Source: GCA-002708315 sp964460905 (lineage in GTDB: Bacteria > Bacteroidota > Bacteroidia > Bacteroidales > F082). Taken from it: 64,000 nucleotides of DNA. Positions within the stretch are counted from its first letter, which is position 1; each line of letters begins with the position of its first letter. Below the pieces are notes generated by a model. It made no database searches and was not told the origin of the DNA. It saw nothing but the letters and a program-made list of their open reading frames with translations. A program made the position numbers and the translations under genes. Below, piece by piece: positions 35,350 through 45,380 of this stretch. Location: positions 32,021-96,020 of the forward strand of contig CAYWRM010000014.1 in assembly GCA_964460905.1 (NCBI GenBank), in the 5' to 3' direction.

Positions 35350-37499
35350 CTCTGCTTCACATCCTTCATACTTAAACTAATCCTTTTTCTTTCAGTGTCA
35401 ACTTCTAGTATTTTAACCATTACTTGCTGGTTAATGCGCAGGTAAACAGCTGGAGTTGAAACAAATTCATTGGCAATTTGGCTTTTATGAAGCAGTGCAG
35501 ATTCATGCAAACCAAGATTGATAAAGGCCCCAAAAGCGGTAAGGTTTGTTACTATACCGGGTAATGTCATACCTACTCTGAGGTCAGAAATATGGCTTAA
35601 GCTGTTATCAAGCTTAAAAGTTTTAAATTTCTTACGCGGATCTCTTCCAGGTTTTTCAAGCTCATCAAGTATATCTTTTAATGTTAATATACCTATATTA
35701 TCATCAACGAGTTCATTAATATCAATTGATAACCTGAGTTGGTTATTTCCAATCAGTTGTTCCGGTTTTACTTTTTTCTTTTTCGCAATTCTTTTAACAA
35801 TGTTATAATTTTCGGGATGTACTGCGGTGGAGTCAAGAATATTGTCGCCATTTTTTATACGTAAAAAACCAGCTGCTTGTTGGAATGCCTTATTCCCTAA
35901 CCCGGCTACATTTTTTAACTCTTGCCTATTATTGAAATTACCATTATTATTTCTATAATCAATAATCTGAGCTGCCAGTTTAGGGCCTAGTCCGGAAATA
36001 TATGTTAGTAGTTCTTTACTTGCCGTGTTTAAATCAACACCTACTTTATTTACACATATTTCAACAGTTGATTGTAATCCTTGTTTTAGCAATTTTTGAT
36101 TTACATCATGTTGGTACTGGCCAACTCCAATTGATTTTGGGTCGATTTTTACGAGTTCGGCAAGAGGGTCAAGTAATCTTCTTCCGATTGAAACAGCTCC
36201 TCTCACAGTTACATCATACTCAGGAAATTCTTCACGCGCAATTGCTGAAGCCGAATAAACTGAGGCACCATCTTCGTTTACGGATACAGCGATAATATCA
36301 CGATTAAATTTCATTCGTTCAATAAGTTGTTCTGTTTCACGACCGGCTGTGCCATTCCCAATGGCAATAGCTTCAATATTGTAAGAATCAACAAGGTTAT
36401 TTATTTTTTTCATCGCCATTTTTGTATCTCGCTGTGGCGGATGAGGGTAAATTGTATCATTGTGCAGTAGTTTGCCATTATTATCAAGACATACTATTTT
36501 GCAGCCTGTACGAAAACCGGGGTCAATTGCTATTACTCTTTTCTGCCCCATTGGTGGAGAAAGAAGTAATTGCTGGAGATTATCGCTAAATACTTTAATT
36601 GACTCTTCGTCAGCTTTTTCTTTCAGGCTTGACCGCATTTCGGTTTCAAGAGATGGAAATATTAATCTCTTTATAGCATCAATAATAGCAATCTCTTTTT
36701 GGTTTGTACATGTGTTATTATTTTTCAGTAACCGTGAGGTAAGTATATGTATTGCAGTTTCCAGATCAGGCTCAATTTTTATTTTTATGAAACCTTTTTT
36801 TTCACCTCTAAACATAGCTAGTATTCTATGTGATGGTGCTTTTTTTGCGATCTCTTTCCAGTCGAACCATGCTTTAAATTTTTCGCTTTCACTGCTATCG
36901 GGGTCAGTTTCTTTCTTTTTAACCAATTTTGAACTTAATATACCATCTCTTTCAAAAAGTGTACGTAGTTTTTGACGAACCCATTGGTATTCGCTTATCC
37001 ATTCGGCAATTATGTCGCGTGCCCCACCAAGTGCCTCATCAATACTAACAACTTCTAATTTTTGGGAAATATATTTTTGTGCAACTTCCTCAACATTGCT
37101 TAAGTTTTCTGACATAATCATCTTAGCCAGAGGTTCAAGTCCTTTTTTTCGCGCCTTTACAGCCCGTGTAATTCTTTTTGGTTTATATGGTAAATAAATA
37201 TCTTCAACTTCAGCAAGCGAAGAGGCTTTTGCAATCTGCTCTTCAAGTTCATTTGTTAGTATGCCTTGCTCTTCAAGCGACTTTAATACAGCCTTTTTCC
37301 GTTCCTCTAGTTGTAGGTGTCTGTTGTATAACTTCTCTAGTTCAAGAAGCTCAACATCATTTAGTTCTCCGGTTTTTTCTTTACGGTAACGTGCTATAAA
37401 TGGGATGGTTGCACCACTGTTTAATAGTTCAATTGCATTATTAACTTGCCAGTCGGCAGCAACTATAAGATTTGCAATTTGTGAAGTGATTGAAGTCAA
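35346..37499 (-). CDS. tex: Tex family RNA-binding transcription accessory protein
   Basis: This 717-residue protein has an N-terminal helical region (GATIPFIARYRKEKTGELND), a YqgF/RNase H-like domain (VIAIDPGFRTGCKIVCLD), tandem helix-hairpin-helix motifs (VDLNTASKELLTYISGLGP) and a C-terminal S1 domain (about 640-710, LRVGMTLPGIVTNLTAFGAFI). The only start compatible with the frame is TTG at 37499, because a TAG lies five codons upstream. Tex binds nucleic acid and affects transcription. It is convergent with rnhB. Confidence 0.95.
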   Translation of the reverse strand: MTSITSQIANLIVAADWQVNNAIELLNSGATIPFIARYRKEKTGELNDVELLELEKLYNRHLQLEERKKAVLKSLEEQGILTNELEEQIAKASSLAEVEDIYLPYKPKRITRAVKARKKGLEPLAKMIMSENLSNVEEVAQKYISQKLEVVSIDEALGGARDIIAEWISEYQWVRQKLRTLFERDGILSSKLVKKKETDPDSSESEKFKAWFDWKEIAKKAPSHRILAMFRGEKKGFIKIKIEPDLETAIHILTSRLLKNNNTCTNQKEIAIIDAIKRLIFPSLETEMRSSLKEKADEESIKVFSDNLQQLLLSPPMGQKRVIAIDPGFRTGCKIVCLDNNGKLLHNDTIYPHPPQRDTKMAMKKINNLVDSYNIEAIAIGNGTAGRETEQLIERMKFNRDIIAVSVNEDGASVYSASAIAREEFPEYDVTVRGAVSIGRRLLDPLAELVKIDPKSIGVGQYQHDVNQKLLKQGLQSTVEICVNKVGVDLNTASKELLTYISGLGPKLAAQIIDYRNNNGNFNNRQELKNVAGLGNKAFQQAAGFLRIKNGDNILDSTAVHPENYNIVKRIAKKKKVKPEQLIGNNQLRLSIDINELVDDNIGILTLKDILDELEKPGRDPRKKFKTFKLDNSLSHISDLRVGMTLPGIVTNLTAFGAFINLGLHESALLHKSQIANEFVSTPAVYLRINQQVMVKILEVDTERKRISLSMKDVKQS

Positions 37500-37603
37500 A
37501 ATTGTAATTTTCTAAATTAGAAACGAGGATTTAATACTCAACATTTCATAATAATATAATACTAATAAGTATATTCATTTATCTAAATATAATAAACGCC
37601 TTA

Positions 37604-39586
37604 CTATCTAATAAGGGTTATTGTGCCTGTATTTTTAATATCAATACTAGTTTGTATGCCACTTTCAAAGCTTGTAAATACCGATGAGTAAACATATGTA
37701 CCCATAGGTGCATAGCTTCCATTGTAATTCCCATCCCAGCCTTCTGTAGGATTATCTGTTTCGAAAAAAAGTTGCCCCCATCGATTAAAAATACGAAGCT
37801 GGTATTTTGAAATTGCACTAATGTTACCAACTACTGTAAACGTCTGATTTACAATATAACTACTTGCTGGTTTGAATGCTGTAGGGTATGATAGTTGAGC
37901 AAATTTTACGTAGACGATGTCAGTATTTGAACAACAATTAAGATCAGTAACCGAAACAGAGTATAGTCCTTCGTCGGTCACATCCAAATACTGATTTGAG
38001 CTTCCGTCAGACCATGTATAAACATCATAACCTTCGCTAGCAACTAGCCTGATTGATGAGTTAGGTAATATATATATTGTATCAAACCCATCGCCAATAC
38101 TAATACTTGGTAATGGTTTTATTATCACGCTATCTGTATATAAATAGTCAATGCCATCCCAAGTCTCTGTTAGTTTAACTTCATAAGTTCCTGATTCACT
38201 AAAAATATGTTTTGGTTTAATTAAATTGTCAAAAATGGTTGTTCCGCTCGGGTCTTTAAAATCCCATGATGGTTGTATGTTTGCTGTATTTCTAATTTTA
38301 AATTCTGTTGTATCATTTAGGCATTGATTTGTATAGAAGAAGTGTGGAATATTTAAAAAATCAGTTACAAAATCAGGTAACCCCGAAAGGCTAGTTCCAC
38401 CCCCAAGATATAAACCATTGTTTGCCAAATGATCCAATTTATTGTAATTACATGCAAGTCCTTGCCTGTCAGGATTGTAAATAACGCCTAAACTAAGTTT
38501 TCCAGTAGTGTTGCCTCTGTTTGTTTTACTAACATATATTTTACCGTCAACCCCTAGCTGTAATGCCTGCATTAAGCTGTCAGCAGGCGACGAAAATATT
38601 GTGCTGAAATAAAAACTGTTTATAACAACAGGGTTTGAAAAAGGTTGACTATTTGTTATATCAAATTGATACAGAAAACTAGTATTACTACTGTTAGGTG
38701 ATGTTGATATATATAGTTTTGAGTTATTTGGTGAAAATTCGACACCCAAAGGATAATAGAAGGCTCCAGCACTGCTTGTAATCGGGTCAGATAAACGACC
38801 AGTTAATTTATCAAAATCAAGTAACTCAATTATGCCATCGGCAGGAATTACCAATCCAATTTTTTTACCGTTTGAAGAAGCTTTCATGTACCCTCGCTGG
38901 TTATTTACGTCACCTGTATGTGTTGATCCAACCTCACTAATTACCGGAATGTTTACAACGCCTGAAGTATCAATTAAGTAGGAGTAAAATTTATTTCCAT
39001 TATTAGAGCCAAAACCATGAAATATTACCCAAAAATCACATTCGTTTGCATGTTTGATTGCACATACTTTTTGGGAGTTCTCGGTAAAAAGTAAATTGTT
39101 TTTGCTAGTTATAGCCCCATTACCATTATTAGTAAAATCAACAATTGAGTAGTTTATTCCATCAATATATACCGGAGTTATGTACATATCGGTAGTAAAT
39201 ATAAAATACTTCTTGTCGTTCCCGGGGTGTGGGATTATTATTGAAGATTGGCTAGAGAAATTATTGCCGTTTAGTCCACTTCCGTTTTCCATTAAGTATA
39301 AACCCTTATTCCATACATTAATACCATTTGTATAAAACAATAATCCTCCGTTTTCATCAGAAATTGTTGATATACCATATGGGGTGTTATAACCTACATT
39401 TGTGGGATTGGCAACTGGAGGATCTTGGATGAAATCAACCCTTGCTTTACTACCAAAAATCCATTGATCAGCTTGATGTGGTCTACTATAATTACAATCA
39501 CTCTCTTGAGCTAACAACGATGATGCTGAAAAAAGAAAAGCAAAAATTAAATACAATAATTGTAATAGGTGGTATTTATTTCTCAT
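37604..39586 (-). CDS. Secreted T9SS type B (gliding-motility-associated CTD) protein
   Basis: This 660-residue protein has a signal peptide (LLYLIFAFLFSASSLLAQ) and a beta-propeller-like N-terminal region (about 30-410, starting WIFGSKARVDF and GLLFYTNGINVWN). A PKD-like Ig segment (about 430-495, SWDFKDPSGTTIFDN) and a short beta domain follow. The C-terminal region YQLRIFNRWGQLFFET followed by GWDGNYNGSYAPMGTYVY is the type B sorting domain used by Bacteroidota for secretion and attachment. It is probably a surface or extracellular adhesion protein. It lies 48 bases downstream of the type A cargo gene. Its ligand is unknown. Confidence 0.85.
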   Translation of the reverse strand: MRNKYHLLQLLYLIFAFLFSASSLLAQESDCNYSRPHQADQWIFGSKARVDFIQDPPVANPTNVGYNTPYGISTISDENGGLLFYTNGINVWNKGLYLMENGSGLNGNNFSSQSSIIIPHPGNDKKYFIFTTDMYITPVYIDGINYSIVDFTNNGNGAITSKNNLLFTENSQKVCAIKHANECDFWVIFHGFGSNNGNKFYSYLIDTSGVVNIPVISEVGSTHTGDVNNQRGYMKASSNGKKIGLVIPADGIIELLDFDKLTGRLSDPITSSAGAFYYPLGVEFSPNNSKLYISTSPNSSNTSFLYQFDITNSQPFSNPVVINSFYFSTIFSSPADSLMQALQLGVDGKIYVSKTNRGNTTGKLSLGVIYNPDRQGLACNYNKLDHLANNGLYLGGGTSLSGLPDFVTDFLNIPHFFYTNQCLNDTTEFKIRNTANIQPSWDFKDPSGTTIFDNLIKPKHIFSESGTYEVKLTETWDGIDYLYTDSVIIKPLPSISIGDGFDTIYILPNSSIRLVASEGYDVYTWSDGSSNQYLDVTDEGLYSVSVTDLNCCSNTDIVYVKFAQLSYPTAFKPASSYIVNQTFTVVGNISAISKYQLRIFNRWGQLFFETDNPTEGWDGNYNGSYAPMGTYVYSSVFTSFESGIQTSIDIKNTGTITLIR

Positions 39587-39634
39587 TCGGTAATTTCTAT
39601 ATTATTAATTTTAGCTTTTATAAAGACCAATTAG

Positions 39635-42600
39635 CTATTGTTTAATTATCTTACAGTTGTATACTCCTTGTTTATTAATCACATCAATAATAAATAAACC
39701 TTTAGGTAAATTTTTTAATGATATAGTCTCTGTTAATACCTCGTTTGAAATTGTCAAATTATTCTTTTGCCAAACTATCCTTCCCTGAATATCTTTTAGA
39801 GAAATGTTTATGTCTCCTGATAAATTAGTGATACTTACTTGTAGTTTATCAGTAGCAGGATTCGGCATTATAGAAATATACTTAGATAAGTTGTTATTTT
39901 CTTCAACTCCAATATCACAATCCTGAAAATCGAAAAATATGGTAAGTGTATCTATTCCTATACAACCAGAAAAAGGATCTTTGGCAGTTGCCCAATATGT
40001 TTCGAAAGCAACCCAAGTACCGTTTGTAGACCCAAGGATTGTTTGCGTTGTAGCTGCTGTTGACCATATATATTCTGTTCCTGTTGGAATAAGAGGGTCT
40101 GTACCGGCATCTAAACGTACTGTATCTCTCACGCAGGCTTTTATCGTATCGATAGACCAAATTGTTGCATCGGCAGGTATTAGATCCACAATGGGTGAAT
40201 GATTAACACCTATTATTATTGAGTCAGAAATTGTTATAAATGAATCATTAACTTCTACTGTATAAGTAGTTGTTTCCATTGGGCTAATGTTAGGAGATTC
40301 TTCCTGGGAAGAATACCCTGTTCCATCTGCCCAGGTATACGTATAGCTACCACCACCACCTATTGCATTGGGAAATAAGTCAACATTTTCGCCTTGACAA
40401 ATTGTATTGTTAGTTGCTGAGGAAGTTGGGTATAAACTTAACTCATCACCACTCAACAAAATAAACATATTATCAGTAACGCTTGAACACCCGTTAACAT
40501 CAACTACTATAAATGTAAACTCTGTATTTTCATTAAGTACTACTGTTTGAGGGTGAAGTGAAGTAGGGTCGATTAGAGAATTTGACGGACTCCATAAGTA
40601 TTCATATTCACCAGATCCCCCGGTTACAGATGATCCTATAATTGTAGTTGAAGTACCGGTATTAATAGTCATATTATCTCCGGCATTTCCTATTGGCCTT
40701 GGTTTTACTTCTACTGTTACAGATGATTGAACTGTATTCTGACCATCAAATACTGAAACAGTATATGTAGTTGTAACTTGTGGAAAATCGGATGGTTCTT
40801 TTATATTTGAAGTAAAACCAGCTGGGTTAGATGTCCATGTGAACTCATTGCTGCCCGAACCACCAATAGGTAGCGCATTTAGGTTAACAATATCATCTTG
40901 ACAAATTATTATTGGATCGGCAACGGCAGTTACTTGTAAAGCACCTCCGGTAACAATAATTGTCATATCATCAGCATTTGAACAGCCTTCAGAATCAGTT
41001 GCATTAATAGTAAAGATTTCAGTTTCCCAAAGTTGAACAGTAGTAGGGTCTAATATTGTTGGATCTTCAAGTTTATTTTCAGGCTCCCATAGTATTTCGT
41101 AAACACCCGATCCGCCACTAATATTTCCATCAAGCGAAATTGTCCATCCATTAGGAATTGTAATATCATCTCCCGCATTAACAATTGGTACTGAATTTAC
41201 TTCAACAGTCACAGATGCTTCAACGGTGTTGAGCCCGTCAAAAACACATACGGTATATGTGGTAGTTTCCTGAGGGTAATCAGAAGGCTCTTTAATATTT
41301 GAGTTAAATCCAATAGGGATTGATGTCCATGAGTACTCATAAACACCGGAACCGCCAGTTGGATGTGCGTTTAAATTCACAATATTGCCTTGGCATATTT
41401 CTAAAGGAATAGCCATAGCTGTTGCTTCTAAAGTAAGTCCGCTAACAAAAACCGTCATATTATCTGAATTTGCACATCCGGAATTTATATCTGTTACATT
41501 TAAAGTAAAAACTTCTGTATCCCATAGTTGCACAGTTGTTGGATTAAGAATTGTAGGGTCTTCAAGTAAATCTTCAGGTTGCCATATAAAGTCATAACTA
41601 CCCGATCCACCACTAATATTTCCATCAAGTTGAGCCGTTGCTCCAACAGTAATTGATATATCATTTCCGGCATCAGCTATGGGGGATGGAGAAACTATAA
41701 TTGTAATCTGATCATTGAGAGTAGTAAAACAATCATTTACAACCACAAAGTAAGTAGTTGTTACATTTGGTGCTACAGTAATAACACGCGTTGTGTAGTT
41801 GGCTCCGACCGGGTCGGAAGTCCATGTGTAAGTATAATTCCCGCTTCCTTCTGTAGCTACTGCCTCGATAACGACTGGATCGCCTGCACATATTGGGTTT
41901 TCATCTGCAGTTATTGATAATAACATGGGGTCTCCATCAATAATTACTGTTACTTCATCAGAACTAATACAGTTGCTATTTTCATCTTCAACTGTTATTG
42001 TAAATATAGTGGTTTCTGTAAGATTTATAGTAATTGGGTCCTCAATAGTATTGTCAACCAGTTTTTCTGAAGGTTGCCAACTGATAATATAATTTCCTGA
42101 ACCTCCTTCTATTGTGCTGTTAAGCTGTGCTGATGTTCCATAAGGTATTGTAATATCATCACCTGCATTAACGATTGGATTTTCGTATACTGTAACTGGT
42201 AATGTAATTGAACTTTCACATTGCATTGAGCCCGTATAAGTAGTTAATGTAACATTGAAATCGCCTGCATTTGCATATAAATGTGTTTGATTCTGCCCTG
42301 TGGCTTGTTGTCCATCTCCAAAATCCCAGTTCCATGTAGTTATTACAGAGGAGGGTGGATCGATTGTTGATAGATCAGTAAAAATTGTTGTTTCTCCAAA
42401 ACAAACAATATTAAAACTGAAATCAGAGGATGGAAGTGCATTAATTTCTGCTGTTGTTTCTACAGGATCACTTGATGACCCACTAACAGTGATAATAAGG
42501 CTGTATACTCCGGCATTTTCAAGCCCTACATCAGTAATAACAGGATTTTGTAGGGTAGATGTAAAACTAGCAGGGCCTGTCCAGGAATAAGTAGCATTGG

Positions 42601-43168
42601 TAACATCGTCAGCATACAATTCAAGATTGTCGTGAACACAAATCGGGCCATTGTTGGAAACTGGGGGAGGTAAAATACTACAGTCAGTCTCACCTGTTCC
42701 TCCTATTTTTTGAAATGTTATGTCACAAGGATCATCAGAGTAGTTAGTAATTAAGAGTATATAGTATTCATCAACTTGCCCGTTGGGAATATTACATTCT
42801 TCAGGTTCAGTTCCACCAGCATAACTACAGTCAACTTCCATGTTGCTTGTAAGCGATGATGTACAAGGAGCATATGGATCAGAGAAGGGTCCCCAACAAA
42901 TAAAATCAATATCTTTTGCTGGAGTTGAGAACATCTCAATATCAATATTACCGGCAATTTCAATTTTCATGTGATACCATGCAGGGTTAGGCTGTGTTAC
43001 CAAACACCCATAGTCGGGACCTGTTTGAGCTGTGCCACCAGTACTGGCTGGAAATGTGTAAATATCAGTAGTGCAAAATGGATCAGAGATTTCACATGTG
43101 CCAGCTTGACCAAAAGTATAACCAGTCAATACGAAAAGCAAAAAAACAAAGATTGCTATCTTTTTCAT
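39635..43168 (-). CDS. Secreted T9SS type A protein with tandem Ig-like repeats
   Basis: This 1177-residue protein has a signal peptide (residues 1-20). An N-terminal domain (about 60-163) with several cysteines is followed by Ig-like domains, including a PKD domain at about 246-328 (WNWDFGDGQ). A roughly 165-residue module pair is repeated four times, at 331-495, 496-660, 661-824 and 825-990. Each copy begins (P/S)IxxAGDD-like and contains a GGSG strand turn and a WTS(D/I/N)P strand. The C-terminus (about 1095-1177, SIMPNPATDKLQVS ending KIIKQ) is a type A sorting domain. It is probably an extracellular adhesin with no enzymatic signature. Confidence 0.88.
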   Translation of the reverse strand: MKKIAIFVFLLFVLTGYTFGQAGTCEISDPFCTTDIYTFPASTGGTAQTGPDYGCLVTQPNPAWYHMKIEIAGNIDIEMFSTPAKDIDFICWGPFSDPYAPCTSSLTSNMEVDCSYAGGTEPEECNIPNGQVDEYYILLITNYSDDPCDITFQKIGGTGETDCSILPPPVSNNGPICVHDNLELYADDVTNATYSWTGPASFTSTLQNPVITDVGLENAGVYSLIITVSGSSSDPVETTAEINALPSSDFSFNIVCFGETTIFTDLSTIDPPSSVITTWNWDFGDGQQATGQNQTHLYANAGDFNVTLTTYTGSMQCESSITLPVTVYENPIVNAGDDITIPYGTSAQLNSTIEGGSGNYIISWQPSEKLVDNTIEDPITINLTETTIFTITVEDENSNCISSDEVTVIIDGDPMLLSITADENPICAGDPVVIEAVATEGSGNYTYTWTSDPVGANYTTRVITVAPNVTTTYFVVVNDCFTTLNDQITIIVSPSPIADAGNDISITVGATAQLDGNISGGSGSYDFIWQPEDLLEDPTILNPTTVQLWDTEVFTLNVTDINSGCANSDNMTVFVSGLTLEATAMAIPLEICQGNIVNLNAHPTGGSGVYEYSWTSIPIGFNSNIKEPSDYPQETTTYTVCVFDGLNTVEASVTVEVNSVPIVNAGDDITIPNGWTISLDGNISGGSGVYEILWEPENKLEDPTILDPTTVQLWETEIFTINATDSEGCSNADDMTIIVTGGALQVTAVADPIIICQDDIVNLNALPIGGSGSNEFTWTSNPAGFTSNIKEPSDFPQVTTTYTVSVFDGQNTVQSSVTVEVKPRPIGNAGDNMTINTGTSTTIIGSSVTGGSGEYEYLWSPSNSLIDPTSLHPQTVVLNENTEFTFIVVDVNGCSSVTDNMFILLSGDELSLYPTSSATNNTICQGENVDLFPNAIGGGGSYTYTWADGTGYSSQEESPNISPMETTTYTVEVNDSFITISDSIIIGVNHSPIVDLIPADATIWSIDTIKACVRDTVRLDAGTDPLIPTGTEYIWSTAATTQTILGSTNGTWVAFETYWATAKDPFSGCIGIDTLTIFFDFQDCDIGVEENNNLSKYISIMPNPATDKLQVSITNLSGDINISLKDIQGRIVWQKNNLTISNEVLTETISLKNLPKGLFIIDVINKQGVYNCKIIKQ
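40199..42178 (-). repeat. Four tandem copies of a 495-bp protein-coding module
   Basis: The copies correspond to residues 331-495, 496-660, 661-824 and 825-990 of the T9SS type A protein. The middle two are most alike, sharing LEDPTI(L)xPTTVQLW, SNIKEPSD(Y/F)PQ and TTYTV. The outer copies are diverged. The period is about 165 residues. Confidence 0.75.
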
Positions 43169-43193
43169 AGTCTGTAGGATTTATAAGAATCTT

Positions 43194-43676
43194 TTACTTT
43201 GTATGGAATTTGTTATGCTGGAGTAGCCAAAGTCTTATTTGCTCTTCATTCATAGTCTGTAATTCGGTATTTGCTTGAGCTGTAAATCCATTAAAAATGT
43301 CATTGACTTCTTCGGTTGATTTATGTAACGAATTGTTTACCAGAAAATAATAATACTTCATATCCTCTTCGTAACCAATACTTACTATAATGTTGTTGGT
43401 AAAACTTAACTCTAGAAATCTGATTTTTTCATATTGTGAAGAGAGTTTACTTGCATTAACTGCAAAATATGTGTTCTTCTCATCTTTAAAAATTTTAGCA
43501 CTAATAGAAGTACTAAAATCAGCTAATTCAGCTTTGGATAGCAAATCATTTTGAAACAGGTTAGTTTCCTTTCCCATATAACTATCATGTTGTGCATTTA
43601 CTAATACTGGGAATGATAAGAGGAGTGTTAGTGCGCAAGTAATGAAAATACTTTCAGCTTTAGTTATCGCTAACAT
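43194..43676 (-). CDS. Small exported protein of unknown function
   Basis: This 160-residue protein has a signal peptide (IFITCALTLLLSFPVLVNAQ). The mature part is hydrophilic with mixed helix and strand, contains no cysteines and has no motif I recognise. It starts at an ATG after a plausible -7 element at 43710-43717 and is followed 25 bases later by the T9SS type A adhesin gene. The spacing suggests one transcription unit of three secreted proteins. Confidence 0.55.
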   Translation of the reverse strand: MLAITKAESIFITCALTLLLSFPVLVNAQHDSYMGKETNLFQNDLLSKAELADFSTSISAKIFKDEKNTYFAVNASKLSSQYEKIRFLELSFTNNIIVSIGYEEDMKYYYFLVNNSLHKSTEEVNDIFNGFTAQANTELQTMNEEQIRLWLLQHNKFHTK

Positions 43677-43709
43677 AATTTGAAGATTTTAGTTTTAAAT
43701 AATCATGTA

Positions 43710-43717
43710 CAAAAATA
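43710..43717 (-). promoter_or_regulatory. -7 promoter element of the secreted-protein cluster
   Basis: The minus strand reads TATTTTTG (TAnnTTTG) 33 bases before the ATG of the small exported protein. No good -33 match is visible. It may drive all three secreted-protein genes downstream. Confidence 0.4.
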
Positions 43718-43809
43718 AGATAAATTGTAATAAAACATTGGGTTTTTAGGCTAACTGTTTAAGATAATACTATCTATTCAGATAGTTACAGAAGAAATAA
43801 TGTTTAGAA

Positions 43810-45375
43810 TTAAATCCTATTTAAAGCACTTTCAATATCATTTATTTTAAATGGTTTTGAAAGAAAATCATCCATACCTATTTTAAAACACTTTTCTTTA
43901 TCCTCCTTAAGTGCATTGGCAGTTAAGGCAATAATTCGACCAGGAGGTTTGTTTTCATCATGTTCCCATTCCCGAATTTCTTTTGTAGCTGTGTATCCAT
44001 CCATAACAGGCATTTGAATATCCATAAAAACTACATTATAGTGTTTTGCTTTGTACATTTCTACGCCTATTTTCCCATTCCCGGCAACTTCAATATTATG
44101 ACCTAGTTGTTTCATAATTCCAGTTGCTATTTTTTGGTTAATAAGGTTATCTTCAACTAAAAGAATATCAAGTTCTTTAACATGTTCCCCATTTGTCTTA
44201 ATATTTTTAGGTTCAGTAGTATCAGCTTCTTTCGATTTGTCAAATATTACATAAAACCAAAAGTTCGATCCAACTCCAGGTTCGCTATCCACTCCAATTT
44301 TCCCATTCATCATTTCAACAAGGCTCTTCGATATTGCCAGTCCTAACCCTGTTCCACCATATTCACGTTGAGTAGATTGATTTAGTTGACTAAATTGTTT
44401 AAAAAGTTTATCTTTTTCATTTTCATGTATACCAATTCCTGTATCAATAACATTGAACCCGATCTTATGCTTGTTATTTTCCTCTTCTATGTATGAAATA
44501 TTAATTTTAACTTCTCCATCTTTTGTAAATTTTACTGCATTATTTGTAAGGTTAAGCAGTATTTGCTTGATTCGTGTAGGATCGCCTTCAACATATTGAG
44601 GTACATCTTTGTTAATGTTCAGAATTAATTTATTGCCTTGTTCTTTTGCTTTAATAGTAAGGAGTGAAATTATTTCATTGACAATATTATGTAAATCAAA
44701 ATGTATATTTTCCAGTTTTATCTGGCCGGCTTCAATTTTTGATACATCAAGAATATCGTTTATTATTAATAGAAGGTTGTTCCCTGATATCGTCATAATA
44801 TTAACAAGATCCAATTGATCATTTGTTAAAGGTGTTTGCTTTAGAAGTTCTGAAACTCCAATAATACCATTCATGGGAGTTCTTATTTCATGCGACATAG
44901 TAGCCAGAAACAATGATTTAAGCAAGTCTTTTTTCTCTGCCTTTTCTTTGGCAATTTTAAGTTCAGCATTGGAAGACTCTAATAATTTCTTTTGCTTATA
45001 AAGATCTAAAAACACACGAACTTTACCTTGTATTATTGCAGGAATTATAGGCTTTGATATAAAATCAACAGCACCAGTTTCAATTCCCTTAACAACGTAT
45101 TGTTCCTCTTTGTAAATTGCTGATACAAAAATAACCGGGAAATATGAAATATCTGGATCATTATGGATAAGCTCAACAGTCTCAAAGCCATCCATTTCAG
45201 GCATCTGGACATCAAAAATTCCAAGAGCAAATTCGTGTTTCAAAGTTTGCGAAAGTGCTTCATTCCCTGATAATGCCCTTACAAACTCAACGTTTAATCT
45301 TTTTAGAACAATTTCCAGAGCTACAAGGTTCTCTCTTTTGTCGTCAACAATTAATATTTTTGGCTTTGCCAGCAT
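43810..45375 (-). CDS. Soluble hybrid histidine kinase with receiver domains at both ends
   Basis: The 521 residues run: receiver domain 1 (about 5-125, phosphoacceptor D55 in IFDVQMPEMDG); HisKA dimerisation domain with ATMSHEIRTPMNG (H162); HATPase domain (about 265-385) with NLTNNA, DTGIGI and GGTGLGLAIS; and receiver domain 2 (about 402-521, D452 in FMDIQMPVMDG). There are no transmembrane helices. Receiver 1 probably accepts phosphate from another kinase, such as the membrane sensor encoded six bases upstream. No DNA-binding output domain or Hpt domain is present. Confidence 0.92.
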   Translation of the reverse strand: MLAKPKILIVDDKRENLVALEIVLKRLNVEFVRALSGNEALSQTLKHEFALGIFDVQMPEMDGFETVELIHNDPDISYFPVIFVSAIYKEEQYVVKGIETGAVDFISKPIIPAIIQGKVRVFLDLYKQKKLLESSNAELKIAKEKAEKKDLLKSLFLATMSHEIRTPMNGIIGVSELLKQTPLTNDQLDLVNIMTISGNNLLLIINDILDVSKIEAGQIKLENIHFDLHNIVNEIISLLTIKAKEQGNKLILNINKDVPQYVEGDPTRIKQILLNLTNNAVKFTKDGEVKINISYIEEENNKHKIGFNVIDTGIGIHENEKDKLFKQFSQLNQSTQREYGGTGLGLAISKSLVEMMNGKIGVDSEPGVGSNFWFYVIFDKSKEADTTEPKNIKTNGEHVKELDILLVEDNLINQKIATGIMKQLGHNIEVAGNGKIGVEMYKAKHYNVVFMDIQMPVMDGYTATKEIREWEHDENKPPGRIIALTANALKEDKEKCFKIGMDDFLSKPFKINDIESALNRI

Positions 45376-45380
45376 AGTAG

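Noticed and set aside
36460..36975. 171-residue plus-strand ORF
   Set aside because: Antisense shadow of tex; Ser/Phe-rich with no domain pattern.
40199..42178. CRISPR array
   Set aside because: The period is 495 bp and lies in a coding sequence with diverged copies; no short direct repeats with spacers were seen anywhere in the window.
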